The position numbers and the translations under genes were made by a program. Below are positions 1-8,389 of a stretch of 39,492 bases of DNA, in pieces. Under the pieces are notes generated by a model. That model worked only from the letters and a program-made list of their open reading frames with translations. It did not search any database and was not told the DNA's origin. Numbering within the stretch: the stretch's first letter is position 1; each line of letters begins with the position of its first letter. The DNA is from Lentzea aerocolonigenes. GTDB lineage: Bacteria > Actinomycetota > Actinomycetes > Mycobacteriales > Pseudonocardiaceae. The DNA is taken from NCBI RefSeq assembly GCF_000955955.1, contig NZ_JYJG01000402.1, positions 1-39,492 of the forward strand, given 5' to 3'.

Positions 1-2
1 TG

Positions 3-1805
3 GCGTTCAGCCCGGACGGCCGCACCGTCGCTGCGGCGGGATGGGACGGCGTCATCCGGCTCTTCGACGTCTCCAACCCCCGCCGCCCGGTCGAGAAGGC
101 CCGCATCACCGGCCACGAGGGCCAGGTCCAGGCCGTCCAGTTCACCCCGGACGGCCGCACGCTCGTCAGCAGCGGCCAGGACAAGACCATCCGGGTCTGG
201 GACATCTCCGGCCCCGCCACTCTCGTGCGGACCATCCAGGCGCACGACAACCTCGTGCACGGCATCTCGCTCAACCGCGCGGGCACCACGATCGCGTCCG
301 CGTCCTGGGACGGCTCGGTCAAGCTGTGGGACCTCGCGACCGGCGACCACCTCTCCACGATCGACCCCGCCCCCGGCAACTTCGAGTCCGACGCCGTCGC
401 CTTCCACCCCGACGGCCGCATCGTCGCGACCGGCGCGGACAACGGCGACGTCCTGCTGTGGGACGTCACCGACCCGCGCAACCCGGTGCGGATCGCCGCC
501 GCCACCGGCCGCAACCTCTCCGTCCACACCATCGCCTTCTCCCCCGACGGCAAGTTCCTCGCGAGCGGCGGCGGCGACAAGACCACCCAGATCTGGGACG
601 TCAGCGACCCGGCGAAGCTCCGCCCCGTCACGGCGCTGGCCGGCCACACCGACACCCTCTGGTCGGTCGCCTTCAGTCCCGACTCCCGGCAGATGGTCAC
701 CGCCACCACCGACGCCGAGGTCCGCGTGCTCGACCTCGCCAACCTCAACTACGCGCACCACACGTGGACCGTCTGGAAGCTCGACTACGACAAGCGCGGC
801 CGCTACTTCGCCTCCGTATCCTCCGACGGCACCATCAAGCTGTGGCGCCCCGACGACCGCCACGCGCAGGAGATCTCCACCCTGCCCAAGCTCACCCCGG
901 ACGACGAGGCGCTGACCGTCGACGTGCACCCCGAACGCGACGTCGTCTTCGGGGCGACCATGGCGGGCAACGTCCTGTGGGACGTCACCGACCGCGGCAA
1001 ACCCCGCGAGCTCAGCCGGGCGGTCACCGGCAGCCAGCCCGTCGTCGCCGCGAAGTTCAGCCACGACGGCAAGATGCTCGCCGTCTCCGAGGACAGCGGC
1101 GTCATCGGCCTGTGGAACGTCACCGACCCCGCCAACCCGGTGAAGGCGGGCAGCTTCGCCGTCCCCAAGACCTACACCGTGTGGCAGGTCGAGTTCTCCG
1201 GGGACGACCGCACGCTCGTCATCGCGAACGGCCGCCACGAACTGCAGCTGTGGGACGTCAGCAACCCGGCCTCGCCCCGCGCGTACCCCGCGTTGCACAC
1301 CGACGACAACCTCAACCCCATCCGCCGTGGCGGCCAGGCCGGGCGCGAAGAGGTCATGACCGTGGTCATCCACGGCAATGTCATGGCGTTCGCGAACTCG
1401 GGCAACAGCGGCGCGCTCTACGACATCAGCGACCCCGCCCAGCCCCGCAGGCTCGGCACGCTGCCGAACGACGGCGGGCCGCTGCAGCGCCTCGCCTTCT
1501 CCCCCGACGGCACCCTCGTCGCGGCCGGCACGACCGACGACGTGATCCGCGTGTGGGACGTGCGCGATGCTCGCAACCCCCAGTTGCGAGCAGTGCTGCA
1601 CGGTCACACGGAACGGGTGTGGGGTGTCGCCTTCGCGCCGGACAACCGCACCCTGGTGACCTCCGGCGTGGACCGCACCGTCCGTGTCTGGGACATCGAC
1701 GTCGAGGCGACAGCGGCCCGCGTGTGCGCCACTACGACGGCGCACCTGTCCAATCAACACTGGGAGCACTACTTCCCCGGCGTCGAGCCGAGGCCTCTTT
1801 GCTGA
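3..1805 (+). CDS. WD40 repeat protein, C-terminal part (5' end outside window)
   Basis: The reading frame is open from the first complete codon of the window, so the start lies upstream. The visible ~600 residues are almost wholly WD40 propeller. About 13 blade-like units end in WD-type dipeptides (LFDV, VWDI, LWDL, LWDV and so on), many preceded by FSPDG. Several are followed by the DVSNPxxP linker seen in actinobacterial TIR- or STAND-WD40 proteins. The C-terminus keeps the family tail: after the last VWDI comes an RVCATTTAHL-type helix and a WEHYFPG motif ending in a Cys. Proteins with this tail usually carry an N-terminal TIR, protease or STAND effector domain before a membrane segment, but that part is not visible. 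The intact tail is a useful contrast to the truncated TIR-WD40 protein at 29927-32455. The propeller call is firm; function is inferred. Confidence 0.9.
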   Translation, partial: AFSPDGRTVAAAGWDGVIRLFDVSNPRRPVEKARITGHEGQVQAVQFTPDGRTLVSSGQDKTIRVWDISGPATLVRTIQAHDNLVHGISLNRAGTTIASASWDGSVKLWDLATGDHLSTIDPAPGNFESDAVAFHPDGRIVATGADNGDVLLWDVTDPRNPVRIAAATGRNLSVHTIAFSPDGKFLASGGGDKTTQIWDVSDPAKLRPVTALAGHTDTLWSVAFSPDSRQMVTATTDAEVRVLDLANLNYAHHTWTVWKLDYDKRGRYFASVSSDGTIKLWRPDDRHAQEISTLPKLTPDDEALTVDVHPERDVVFGATMAGNVLWDVTDRGKPRELSRAVTGSQPVVAAKFSHDGKMLAVSEDSGVIGLWNVTDPANPVKAGSFAVPKTYTVWQVEFSGDDRTLVIANGRHELQLWDVSNPASPRAYPALHTDDNLNPIRRGGQAGREEVMTVVIHGNVMAFANSGNSGALYDISDPAQPRRLGTLPNDGGPLQRLAFSPDGTLVAAGTTDDVIRVWDVRDARNPQLRAVLHGHTERVWGVAFAPDNRTLVTSGVDRTVRVWDIDVEATAARVCATTTAHLSNQHWEHYFPGVEPRPLC

Positions 1806-1925
1806 ACAACACCCTCACCGTTCCTCTCGACGCCATTTGTAGTGCGAAAACGTTGTGCGGTGTCGATGCTTGTCCGTCGTACAACAACGTCCGTGCAACT
1901 GATCGTGTCAACCGAGGGAAGGTGA

Positions 1926-1947
1926 TCCTTCAGTCAACACTGAAGGA
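1926..1947 (+). terminator. Hairpin after the WD40 gene, close to a -10-like element
   Basis: Perfect 9-bp arms (tccttcagt / actgaagga) flank a CAAC loop 120 bp after the WD40 stop codon. No T-run follows. Instead the hairpin runs straight into TAAAAT at 1949-1954, a good -10 hexamer for the next gene. It may therefore be a terminator, an operator for the 1975 gene, or both. Confidence 0.55.
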
Positions 1948-1974
1948 ATAAAATTCTCCGAACTAGTTGTCGAT

Positions 1975-2430
1975 GTGATCAGATTCGGTGTCATGGAGCT
2001 CGTGCCGCATGAAGTCGGGGTCGCGCACAGCGCACTGCCGCACGACGAAACGTCCACCAGAGCCCTGCTCGCCGAAGCCGCGGCGCAGGGCCTCCACACA
2101 GTCGTCGTCACCGCGGACGAAGGCGACGATCGCGCCCTCGCCGTGCTGCGCGAACTGCGCGCCGAATGGCACACCGAGGGCGGCAAGATCACCGCGTCGC
2201 TCGACACGGACGCCCAGGGCCAGCTCGCACACCTGTGGGGCCTGTCGGAGGACGAGCGGGCCGCGTGGCTCGCGGCGTTCCCCCGCCACGACGACCCGAA
2301 CTGGTGGATGCACCGGCTCCTGGTGCTCAACCACCACCCGGAGTGGGCGCCGCTGAAGGACTGGCTGGTCGGCGAGCACGTGCGGCTCTTCGGACGTCCA
2401 CCCGGCCGCGCCCGCCGCTCCCCCGTCTAG
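1975..2430 (+). CDS. Hypothetical protein, 151 aa
   Basis: A compact soluble protein with no recognised domain. It is acidic to neutral, rich in Ala, His and Trp, and has no signal peptide or membrane segment. The middle (about residues 35-60) reads like a short alpha/beta unit with a VVVTAD strand. The C-terminal half contains a WWMHRLLVLNHHPEW stretch and ends in a basic tail. GTG at 1975 is the longest start. ATG at 1993 (residue 7) is equally possible, as neither has a clear Shine-Dalgarno sequence. TAAAAT at 1949-1954 could be its -10 element. It converges on the alpha/beta hydrolase gene 46 bp away. Codon use matches its neighbours, so it is probably a real gene. No function can be assigned. 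Confidence 0.7.
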   Translation: MIRFGVMELVPHEVGVAHSALPHDETSTRALLAEAAAQGLHTVVVTADEGDDRALAVLRELRAEWHTEGGKITASLDTDAQGQLAHLWGLSEDERAAWLAAFPRHDDPNWWMHRLLVLNHHPEWAPLKDWLVGEHVRLFGRPPGRARRSPV

Positions 2431-2431
2431 C

Positions 2432-2478
2432 CCACCTGGTCCACGACGCCGGGCCGCCTTCCCAGGTGGTCCGGCGTC
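2432..2478. terminator. Bidirectional terminator with two alternative stems
   Basis: The gap between two convergent genes contains ccacctgg (2432-2439) pairing with ccaggtgg (2462-2469), and gacgccgg (2445-2452) pairing with ccggcgtc (2471-2478). The two 8-bp stems interleave, so they exclude each other or form a pseudoknot. A two-way transcription stop is the simplest reading. Confidence 0.5.
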
Positions 2479-3310
2479 ACGCCTTCGCGGCGACCTCGCG
2501 GATCAGGTTCGCGAGCTCGGCGGGCCGCTCCAGCGGCAGCATGTGTCCGGCGTCGGCCAGCACGACCGAGGTACCGCCGAACTTCGCCGCGTCCGACTCG
2601 GGCACCAGGCGGTCCTCGTCCCCCACCACCGCCACCACGGCCTTCTCCTTGGCCACGGTCAGCCCGGCCTCGCGGTCGTAGCGGTCGACGGCGGGCCGGA
2701 ACAGCGCGACCGTCTCCGGCCACTGCCCCCACACCATGTCCGCCGTCAGCTCGACGTCCTCGTCCACAGGCTGGTCCCCGAACAGCCACCACCGCAACCC
2801 CGCGGTCTTGGTCGGCTCGACCTTCTCCCGCACCGCCCGCACGATCGGCCCGAACGCCCGCTCCAGCTCCCGCACGAGCTTCCCGACCGCTTTGGGCCAC
2901 GCCAGCGACGACTCGCTGCGCCCGCTCGCCGCCGTCGACACGAACACGTTCCCGAGCACCCGCTGCCGGAACAGGCGCGGCCTGCGCTCGGCCATCGCGA
3001 GCGCCGCCATGCCGCCCATCGAGTGCCCGGCGATGACGATGCTGCCCTGCGGCACCGCTCGTTCGATCAGCTCGCCCAGGTCGTCACCGAGCTGCTCGAT
3101 CGTCGCCGTCTCCTTGGTGGCGCCGCCCGACTTCCCGTGCCCGCGGTGGTCGTAGGCGATGACCTGGAACTCCTCGCTCAGCGCTGCCACGACCTTGTGC
3201 CAGCTGCGGTGGTCGAGCGCGTAGCCGTGTGCCAGCACGACCGTCACCGGCGCTTCGGGATCGCCCGCCCGCACCACGTTGAGCTCGGTCCCGTCCTCCA
3301 GCCGCACCAT
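2477..3310 (-). CDS. Alpha/beta hydrolase, 277 aa
   Basis: A typical single-domain alpha/beta-fold hydrolase. Visible elements are the oxyanion region after strand 3 (LAHGYALDHRSW, about residue 26), the DHRGHGKS turn near residue 54, and the nucleophile elbow GHSMGG near residue 95. The acid lies in VVGDEDRLVP near residue 230 and the catalytic His in DAGHMLPLERP near residue 256. All members of the Ser-Asp-His triad are therefore present. A short cap of about 80 residues lies between nucleophile and acid. The start is ATG at 3310. It lies 68 bp downstream of the frameshifted SDR gene on the same strand and may share its transcript. Family members include haloperoxidase-like esterases and lactonases. 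The substrate cannot be read from the sequence. Confidence 0.93.
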   Translation of the reverse strand: MVRLEDGTELNVVRAGDPEAPVTVVLAHGYALDHRSWHKVVAALSEEFQVIAYDHRGHGKSGGATKETATIEQLGDDLGELIERAVPQGSIVIAGHSMGGMAALAMAERRPRLFRQRVLGNVFVSTAASGRSESSLAWPKAVGKLVRELERAFGPIVRAVREKVEPTKTAGLRWWLFGDQPVDEDVELTADMVWGQWPETVALFRPAVDRYDREAGLTVAKEKAVVAVVGDEDRLVPESDAAKFGGTSVVLADAGHMLPLERPAELANLIREVAAKA

Positions 3311-3378
3311 CGGATTCCTTTCGCCGTGTCGTCTGAACGTCCTAACGAGACAACACGGATCCGGTTATCTCCGTGGCG

Positions 3379-4163
3379 TCAAACGCGGCCGAGCACCACA
3401 TCAGGTGGCATCTGCCCACCACCCACTCCAGGCACCCCGCGGAACTGGTACGCCGAAGCCTGCCCACCCGGCTGGATGATCCACGCCTCCCCCGGCTCGG
3501 CCTCCGTGATCACCGCCTCGGGGCGTCCGCGATGTCCGACGGGGTCAGCAGCGGGAACTCCATCGCCACGAACTCCTCCTTCGCCGCACCGAGCAGCAAC
3601 GTGTCCACGAACCCGGGACACAGCGCGGCGACCACGATCCCGTCAGCGGCCAGCGCCTTCCCCGCGGCCCGCACGTAGCCGACGACAGCGTGCTTCGTCA
3701 GTGTGTACAACGGATCCGACGGCATGGCCGCCAACCCGGCCAGCGACGACGTGATCACGATCTTCCCGCCGCCGGCCCGCCGCAACGCCGGCACGGCAGC
3801 GCACAACCCGTAGACCACGTGGTCGACGTTGACCCCGACGAGCTTCCGGTACCTGGCCACGTCCAGGGCGTCGATCCCGGTCTGCCCGCCACCGATCCCC
3901 GCGTTCAGGTGCACGATGTCGAGCCGCCCGAACTCCTTCTCCACCTGCGCGACCACCGCGGGCAGGACGGCGGGATCCGTGACGTCACCGGCGATCGCGA
4001 TCCCACCGGCAGCGGAAGCGATGCGTTGTGCCCCTGCGGCATCGAGGTCCAGGACGGCCACCGAAGCACCGAGCCGGGCGAGGCGGCGCACCACCGCCGC
4101 CCCGATTCCGCCCGCTCCACCCGTGACCAGCGCGACCCGGCCTGTCAGATCCACAGTGGACAC
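3379..4163 (-). pseudogene. Short-chain dehydrogenase/reductase with a frameshift near its 3' end
   Basis: The main frame (GTG at 4163, Shine-Dalgarno gaggag) gives a classical SDR. It has the TGGAGGIG cofactor loop at residues 14-21, LDLD after strand 2 (NAD preference likely), the NAG motif, Ser of TSS, and the YTLTK catalytic motif. The frame stops after SDIADAPRR at 3510. The missing family C-terminus, from EAVITEAEPGEAW through to GQMPPDVVLGRV, continues in another frame down to 3379. Restoring one base around 3520-3526 would rebuild a protein of about 261 aa, the normal SDR length. The break sits in a gacgccccgagg run, so it may be a real -1 mutation or a sequencing error. It follows the M20 peptidase gene by 12 bp and is probably co-transcribed with it. 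Confidence 0.85.
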
Positions 4164-4175
4164 AACGCACTCTCC

Positions 4176-5501
4176 TCAGCTGTTGCGAAGGAAACGGTCC
4201 AGAACGCGCACACCGAACTTAAGCGCATCCACCGGCACGCGCTCGTCCACGCCGTGGAACAACCCCGAGAAGTCGAGGTCCGGCGGCAGCTTCAACGGCG
4301 AGAAGCCGAAGTTGCGGATGCCGAGCTGCTGGAACGACTTGGCGTCGGTGCCGCCCGACAGCATGTACGGCAGCACGCGGGCACCGGGGTCCTCGGCGAT
4401 GATCGACGCGGTCATGGCGTCCACCAGAGCACCGTCGAACGTGGTCTCCACCGGCGGCAACCCGACCCACTCGCGCTCGACGTCCGGCCCGAGCAGCTCG
4501 GCCAGCTCGCGGTCGAACGCCTCCTCACGGCCCGGCAGGATCCGGCAGTCGACCGTCGCCTCGGCGGTGGAGGGGATCACGTTCGCCTTGTAGCCGGCGG
4601 AGAGCATCGTCGGGTTCGCCGTGTCCCGCAGCGTCGCGCCGATCATCCGCGACAACGCGCCGAGCTTGCCGATCGAGCCCTCGATGTCGTCGTCCGGGAA
4701 GTCGAGGCCAGTGATCTCCGTGACGCCGTCGAGGAACTCGCGCACGGAAGGCCGCACGATCAACGGCCACTTGTGCTGGTCGAGACGGGTGACCGCCGCG
4801 GCCAGCTTCGCCACCGCGTTGTCGTGATGGATCATCGAGCCGTGCCCCGCGGTGCCCTTGACCCGCAGTTTCAGCCAGCGGATCCCCTTCTCGGCGGTCT
4901 CGACCAGGTAGGCCCGCACGTCGTCCTTCAGCGTGATCGAGAACCCGCCGACCTCGGAGATCGCCTCGGTCACGCCCTCGAACAGCTCGGGCCGGTTCTC
5001 CACCAGCCACTTGGCGCCGAAGAGCCCGCCGGCCTCCTCGTCCGCGAGGAACGCGAACACGATGTCACGCGGCGGGACGACGTTCTCCCGCTTGAAGTGC
5101 CGCGCGAGGGCCAGCGTCATGCCGACCATGTCCTTCATGTCGACCGCGCCGCGCCCCCACACGTACCCGTCCTGCACCGCACCGGAGAACGGGTGCACAG
5201 ACCACTCGGACGCATCGGCGGGCACGACGTCGAGGTGACCGTGGACCAGCAGAGCCCCACGGCTCGGATCCGCACCGGCGAGCCGCGCGATCACGTTGCC
5301 GCGCCCCTTCGCGCCCGACTCGACGTAGGTGGTCTCGTACCCGACCTCGGACAGCTTCTCCGCCGCCCACTCGGCGGCCTTGCGCTCCCCCACCAGCGTC
5401 GCGGGATCACCCGTGTTGGTGGTGTCGATCTGGATCAGCTCGCTGACCAGGGTGACGGCCTCGTCTTCTGCCAGCGTCAGTGCGTTCCCCGTTGTGCTCA
5501 C
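4176..5501 (-). CDS. M20/M28-type metallopeptidase (dipeptidase/deacylase), 441 aa
   Basis: A zinc-dependent M20 family amidohydrolase. The metal-binding and catalytic motifs are in order: HGHLDVVP (first zinc ligand and catalytic Asp, about residue 87), GRGAVDMKD (bridging Asp), DEEAGG (catalytic Glu plus ligand, about residue 154), and a C-terminal FHGVDERV (His ligand). GTAGHGSMIHHDNA lies in the lid/dimerisation domain, and SGGTDAK near residue 370 is the usual substrate-carboxylate loop. The 441 aa length fits the family, and no signal peptide is seen. The gene lies 19 bp downstream of the glutaminase and 12 bp upstream of the SDR, so an operon for peptide or acylated amino-acid breakdown is plausible. 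It could act as a dipeptidase, ArgE-like deacetylase or carboxypeptidase; the sequence alone does not decide. Confidence 0.93.
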   Translation of the reverse strand: MSTTGNALTLAEDEAVTLVSELIQIDTTNTGDPATLVGERKAAEWAAEKLSEVGYETTYVESGAKGRGNVIARLAGADPSRGALLVHGHLDVVPADASEWSVHPFSGAVQDGYVWGRGAVDMKDMVGMTLALARHFKRENVVPPRDIVFAFLADEEAGGLFGAKWLVENRPELFEGVTEAISEVGGFSITLKDDVRAYLVETAEKGIRWLKLRVKGTAGHGSMIHHDNAVAKLAAAVTRLDQHKWPLIVRPSVREFLDGVTEITGLDFPDDDIEGSIGKLGALSRMIGATLRDTANPTMLSAGYKANVIPSTAEATVDCRILPGREEAFDRELAELLGPDVEREWVGLPPVETTFDGALVDAMTASIIAEDPGARVLPYMLSGGTDAKSFQQLGIRNFGFSPLKLPPDLDFSGLFHGVDERVPVDALKFGVRVLDRFLRNS

Positions 5502-5520
5502 CCCGTCTTCCTACCACCAG

Positions 5521-6411
5521 TCAGAACACTGACCAGCCCGTGAGAGTCGTGAATCGGTCCAAAGCGTCGAGACCGGCCACGGAGTTGCCTCGTGCGTCCA
5601 AGGCTGGACTCCAGACGCAGATCGCGCACTTCCCGGGCACGACGGCGATGATGCCGCCACCGACCCCGCTCTTGCCGGGCAGGCCGACCCGGTAGGCGAA
5701 CTGGCCGGCGGCGTCGTAGGTGCCGCACGTGAGCATCACGGCGTTGACGCGCTTCGCGCCGCTGACCGTCAACAGGCGGGTGCCGTCGTTGCGCACACCG
5801 TGGCGGGCCAGGAAGAGAGTCGCCCGAGCAAGATCAGCGCAGCTCATCGCGATCGAGCACTGCCGGACGTACTCGTGCAGCACGACGTCGACGGAGTTGC
5901 GCATGTTGCCGTACGAGGCCATGAAGTGGGCCAGCGCGCGGTTGCGGTCGGAGTGGTCCAGCTCGGACTTGGCGACCTCGGGATCGACGCCGACCGAGGC
6001 GTTGCCGCTCTCCGCGCGCAGGAAGGCCAGCAGCCGGTCAGCCGCTCCGAGCCCCAGATGGTCGGTCACGACGAGCGCACCGGCGTTGATGAACGGGTTG
6101 CGCGGGATCCCCTGCTCGGACTCGAGCTGGACCAGCGAGTTGAACGGCGACCCGGACGGCTCGCGGCCGACCCTGGCCCACACGTCGTCATCGGAATGCA
6201 ACGCCAGAGCCAGCATGAACGCCTTGGAGATGCTCTGGATCGAGAACGGCGTCAGGTGGTCCCCAGCGCCGAAGACCTCGCCGTCCAGTGTGGCGACGGC
6301 GAGGCCGAAGGCGTGCGGGTCGATCCTGGCGAGGGCCGGGATGTAGTCGGCTACCTCGCCTCCTGGCGTGACCTCGGCGGCAATGCGGTCCACCAGTTGC
6401 TGGAGCTCCAT
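5521..6411 (-). CDS. glsA: Glutaminase (serine-type, GlsA family), 296 aa
   Basis: Hydrolyses L-glutamine to glutamate and ammonia in the cytoplasm. The fold is beta-lactamase-like. The catalytic Ser-x-x-Lys is in FSIQSISK (S60 and K63). Further family signatures are NPFINAGALV (about residue 112), the SELDHSDRNRALA helix, YVRQCSIAMSC around residue 190, and the GLPGKSGVGGGI loop near residue 250. The length is typical for single-domain bacterial glutaminases, without the C-terminal STAS or ankyrin extensions some homologues carry. The start is ATG at 6411, 30 bp after the stop of the secreted DUF6801 gene. It is followed after 19 bp by an M20 peptidase, so both may serve amino-acid recovery. 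All key residues are intact. Confidence 0.95.
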   Translation of the reverse strand: MELQQLVDRIAAEVTPGGEVADYIPALARIDPHAFGLAVATLDGEVFGAGDHLTPFSIQSISKAFMLALALHSDDDVWARVGREPSGSPFNSLVQLESEQGIPRNPFINAGALVVTDHLGLGAADRLLAFLRAESGNASVGVDPEVAKSELDHSDRNRALAHFMASYGNMRNSVDVVLHEYVRQCSIAMSCADLARATLFLARHGVRNDGTRLLTVSGAKRVNAVMLTCGTYDAAGQFAYRVGLPGKSGVGGGIIAVVPGKCAICVWSPALDARGNSVAGLDALDRFTTLTGWSVF

Positions 6412-6441
6412 GCCGCCAATCCCATCACGGGATCGTCAGGA

Positions 6442-7029
6442 CTACGCCACGGGGAAGGTGTGGAACACGGTGTTCTGGCCGGCCTTGACGGTGCACTGGT
6501 TGGTGACCGTGCCGAGCCACGTCGGGTCGCCGTTCGCGAGGCGCGGCGTGAGCTTGAGCTCCGAGTTGCCGAGCGAGATCGAGGCGGTGCCGGCCTCGGT
6601 GAGCGTGAGCGCCGGCATCGTGCCCGCGGCGGTCACCGTGAACGTGCCGCTGGACGGGACCGCCGTGTTGGGGATGGTCGCTACCGACGACACGGTCTGG
6701 GTGGCGCTGCCGTTGGTCACCTTCACCTGGGTGGTCAACGTGCCGTCGACGGACTTCGCGCCGAGCCAGGCCAGCACGTTGGTGGCGCTCTCCGACACGG
6801 TGCTCTTCACGGTGTTGTTGGACACCGCGGTGGGCACGCCCACCGTCGCCGAGTCGGTCGCGTCCGACGAGGTGACCGTGGTCGGGGTGTCCTGCGCTCC
6901 GATGAGCGTGAAGTTGCAGGAGTAGGTGATGTTCAGCTCGGCGGTCGCGGCCATGCTGGGGACGGCCGTGACGACGCTCAGTGCTCCGGCGGCCAGTACG
7001 CAGGCAGCGGCGCGTGCGAAGTTCTTCAT
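6442..7029 (-). CDS. Secreted DUF6801-type protein, 195 aa
   Basis: The N-terminus is a clear Sec signal peptide: MKNFAR, a hydrophobic AAACVLAAGALSVV core, and an AxA-type site at PSMAATA (about residues 26-29). The mature part is Thr/Ser/Val-rich beta structure. It opens with an ITYSCNFTLIG segment and closes with LTPRLANGDPTWLG followed by CTVKAGQN, leaving two mature Cys that may form a disulphide. This pattern matches secreted actinobacterial proteins annotated as DUF6801. Their function is unknown; a cell-surface beta-sandwich is a fair guess. The start ATG has a gcaggGACCTCC-side context in which a Shine-Dalgarno (ggaggt) is visible on the coding strand. A strong inverted repeat lies about 50 bp upstream of the start and may control it. 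Confidence 0.85.
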   Translation of the reverse strand: MKNFARAAACVLAAGALSVVTAVPSMAATAELNITYSCNFTLIGAQDTPTTVTSSDATDSATVGVPTAVSNNTVKSTVSESATNVLAWLGAKSVDGTLTTQVKVTNGSATQTVSSVATIPNTAVPSSGTFTVTAAGTMPALTLTEAGTASISLGNSELKLTPRLANGDPTWLGTVTNQCTVKAGQNTVFHTFPVA

Positions 7030-7079
7030 CTGCAGGGACCTCCGTGAGTACGACTTTGAACTGCAAGAAGGCGGTGTTG

Positions 7080-7097
7080 CTTTACTCGTCAGTAAAG
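7080..7097 (-). promoter_or_regulatory. Inverted repeat, candidate operator of the DUF6801 gene
   Basis: CTTTACT-CGTC-AGTAAAG has perfect 7-bp arms with a 4-bp spacer. It lies about 50 bp upstream of the ATG at 7029, inside a local AT-rich patch (7075-7190) that contrasts with the surrounding GC-rich sequence. The size and symmetry suit a dimeric TetR- or GntR-type repressor. No cognate regulator is adjacent except the PucR gene. Confidence 0.5.
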
Positions 7098-7173
7098 TAA
7101 CCAGCCGAGATTCCGCAATGCAAGAGAAAAACCGGTTTTATCACCTGGGTACGAATTGACTCGGAGCGATTTA

Positions 7174-8331
7174 TCAGGCGCGATCCAATAAATAGTGTGC
7201 GCGCAGTGCCAGCTCGAGCGTGAACCGCTCCTCGGCGTCGTGCATTCGGTCGCCGAACAGTTCGTCCAACTGGTTCACCCGGTAGCGAACGGTCTGCGCA
7301 TGCACCTGCAGCCGGGCGGCCACCTCGGGTGCACCGCCGCGTGCCGACAGCCACACGAGCAGCGTTTCGGCGAGCTTCGTGCGCTGTCGTTCTGTCAACG
7401 ATGCCAACGGCGCCAACGCCCGTTCGGCCAGCTGCCGGGCCAGGAACTCGTCCGCGAGCACGGTCAGCTCGACCAGATGATCAGCACAGTCGAGCACCGG
7501 CCGGTCCGGCAGCACCTTCTCCCGCGCGAGCGCCAGCACCCGGCGTGCGCAGGCCAGCGACCACGGCGCCTCGGCGGGCACCACCGGCAACCCGACCGCG
7601 GCACGCCAGCCCGGCAACGCGCGGCGGATCCAGCGCGACACCGCGACCGGGTTCGGCACCAGCAGGTACGGCGTGGCGTCCTCGAAGTTCACCAGCACGT
7701 CCGGCGGCAGGTCGTCGGCCGGTGCGGCAGACGGCTCAAGAGCGACCGCGCAGAGCCGGTCCGGCATCGGCCACGCCGCCGCGTCCGCCGCGTGCACGAC
7801 GCTCTGCCAGTTGCCGGACGGATCACCGACCAGCAGCTCCATCAGCTTGCGCCGCTTGCGTTCCAGCGTTCCGGCCGCACTCGCCTGCGCGGCCGCGTAC
7901 CCCTCGACCGACAGGCTCACCAGCTCGTCCACGTGGGCGATCATCGCCTCGCCGAGCACCGACATCTGCCGCAGCGACAGCTTCCGCTGCTCGGCGAACC
8001 CGCACACGTGCCGCCACGCCACCCGCGCGCCGATCCGGTACGCCGCCTGCAGGCTGTCCAGGCTGCGGCCGGACTTGAACTCCCACGCGCCGAGCTTGCG
8101 GTGGATGTCGTCGTGCGGGTCCGGTTCGGAATCGGGCTCGGCGATCATGTCGACGAACTTCACCAGCGCCTGTCGAATGCCGTCGACGACGTTGTCCCGG
8201 AACTGGCTGTATTCGGGAATCGATTTCTCGATCGCCTCGAAAATGCTCACCGAAACCGGCGTCACTTCCAGTCGGAGCAACGGCGCCAGCTCCTGCGGGA
8301 CCGATCTGCGGGGATCGTCCAGCCCACTCAT
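7174..8331 (-). CDS. PucR/CdaR-type transcriptional regulator, 385 aa
   Basis: A DNA-binding regulator of the PucR type. The N-terminal ~170 residues are helical (MSGLDDPRR through LERKRRKLMELLVG) and match the helical sensory region found in many actinobacterial members. The middle (about 175-310) is the GGDEF-like degenerate domain of this family. The C-terminal ~60 residues carry the helix-turn-helix: TLLVWLSARGG, then AARLQVHAQTVRYRVNQLDELFG, the standard PucR HTH motif. No membrane segment is seen, so it is cytoplasmic. The ligand is unknown. It lies between the GAP-family membrane gene (58 bp upstream) and the DUF6801 gene (144 bp downstream), all on the minus strand. Control of one of these neighbours is possible but not shown. 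Confidence 0.92.
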   Translation of the reverse strand: MSGLDDPRRSVPQELAPLLRLEVTPVSVSIFEAIEKSIPEYSQFRDNVVDGIRQALVKFVDMIAEPDSEPDPHDDIHRKLGAWEFKSGRSLDSLQAAYRIGARVAWRHVCGFAEQRKLSLRQMSVLGEAMIAHVDELVSLSVEGYAAAQASAAGTLERKRRKLMELLVGDPSGNWQSVVHAADAAAWPMPDRLCAVALEPSAAPADDLPPDVLVNFEDATPYLLVPNPVAVSRWIRRALPGWRAAVGLPVVPAEAPWSLACARRVLALAREKVLPDRPVLDCADHLVELTVLADEFLARQLAERALAPLASLTERQRTKLAETLLVWLSARGGAPEVAARLQVHAQTVRYRVNQLDELFGDRMHDAEERFTLELALRAHYLLDRA

Positions 8332-8389
8332 CCTGGCGAGTGTAGGAGGAAAACGAAACGCGGTCGTTCAGCCAACTGGACCAAATGGT

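Noticed and set aside
3510..3621. Programmed frameshift in the SDR gene
   Set aside because: No slippery heptamer or downstream structure of a known type is seen; mutation or sequencing error is more likely.
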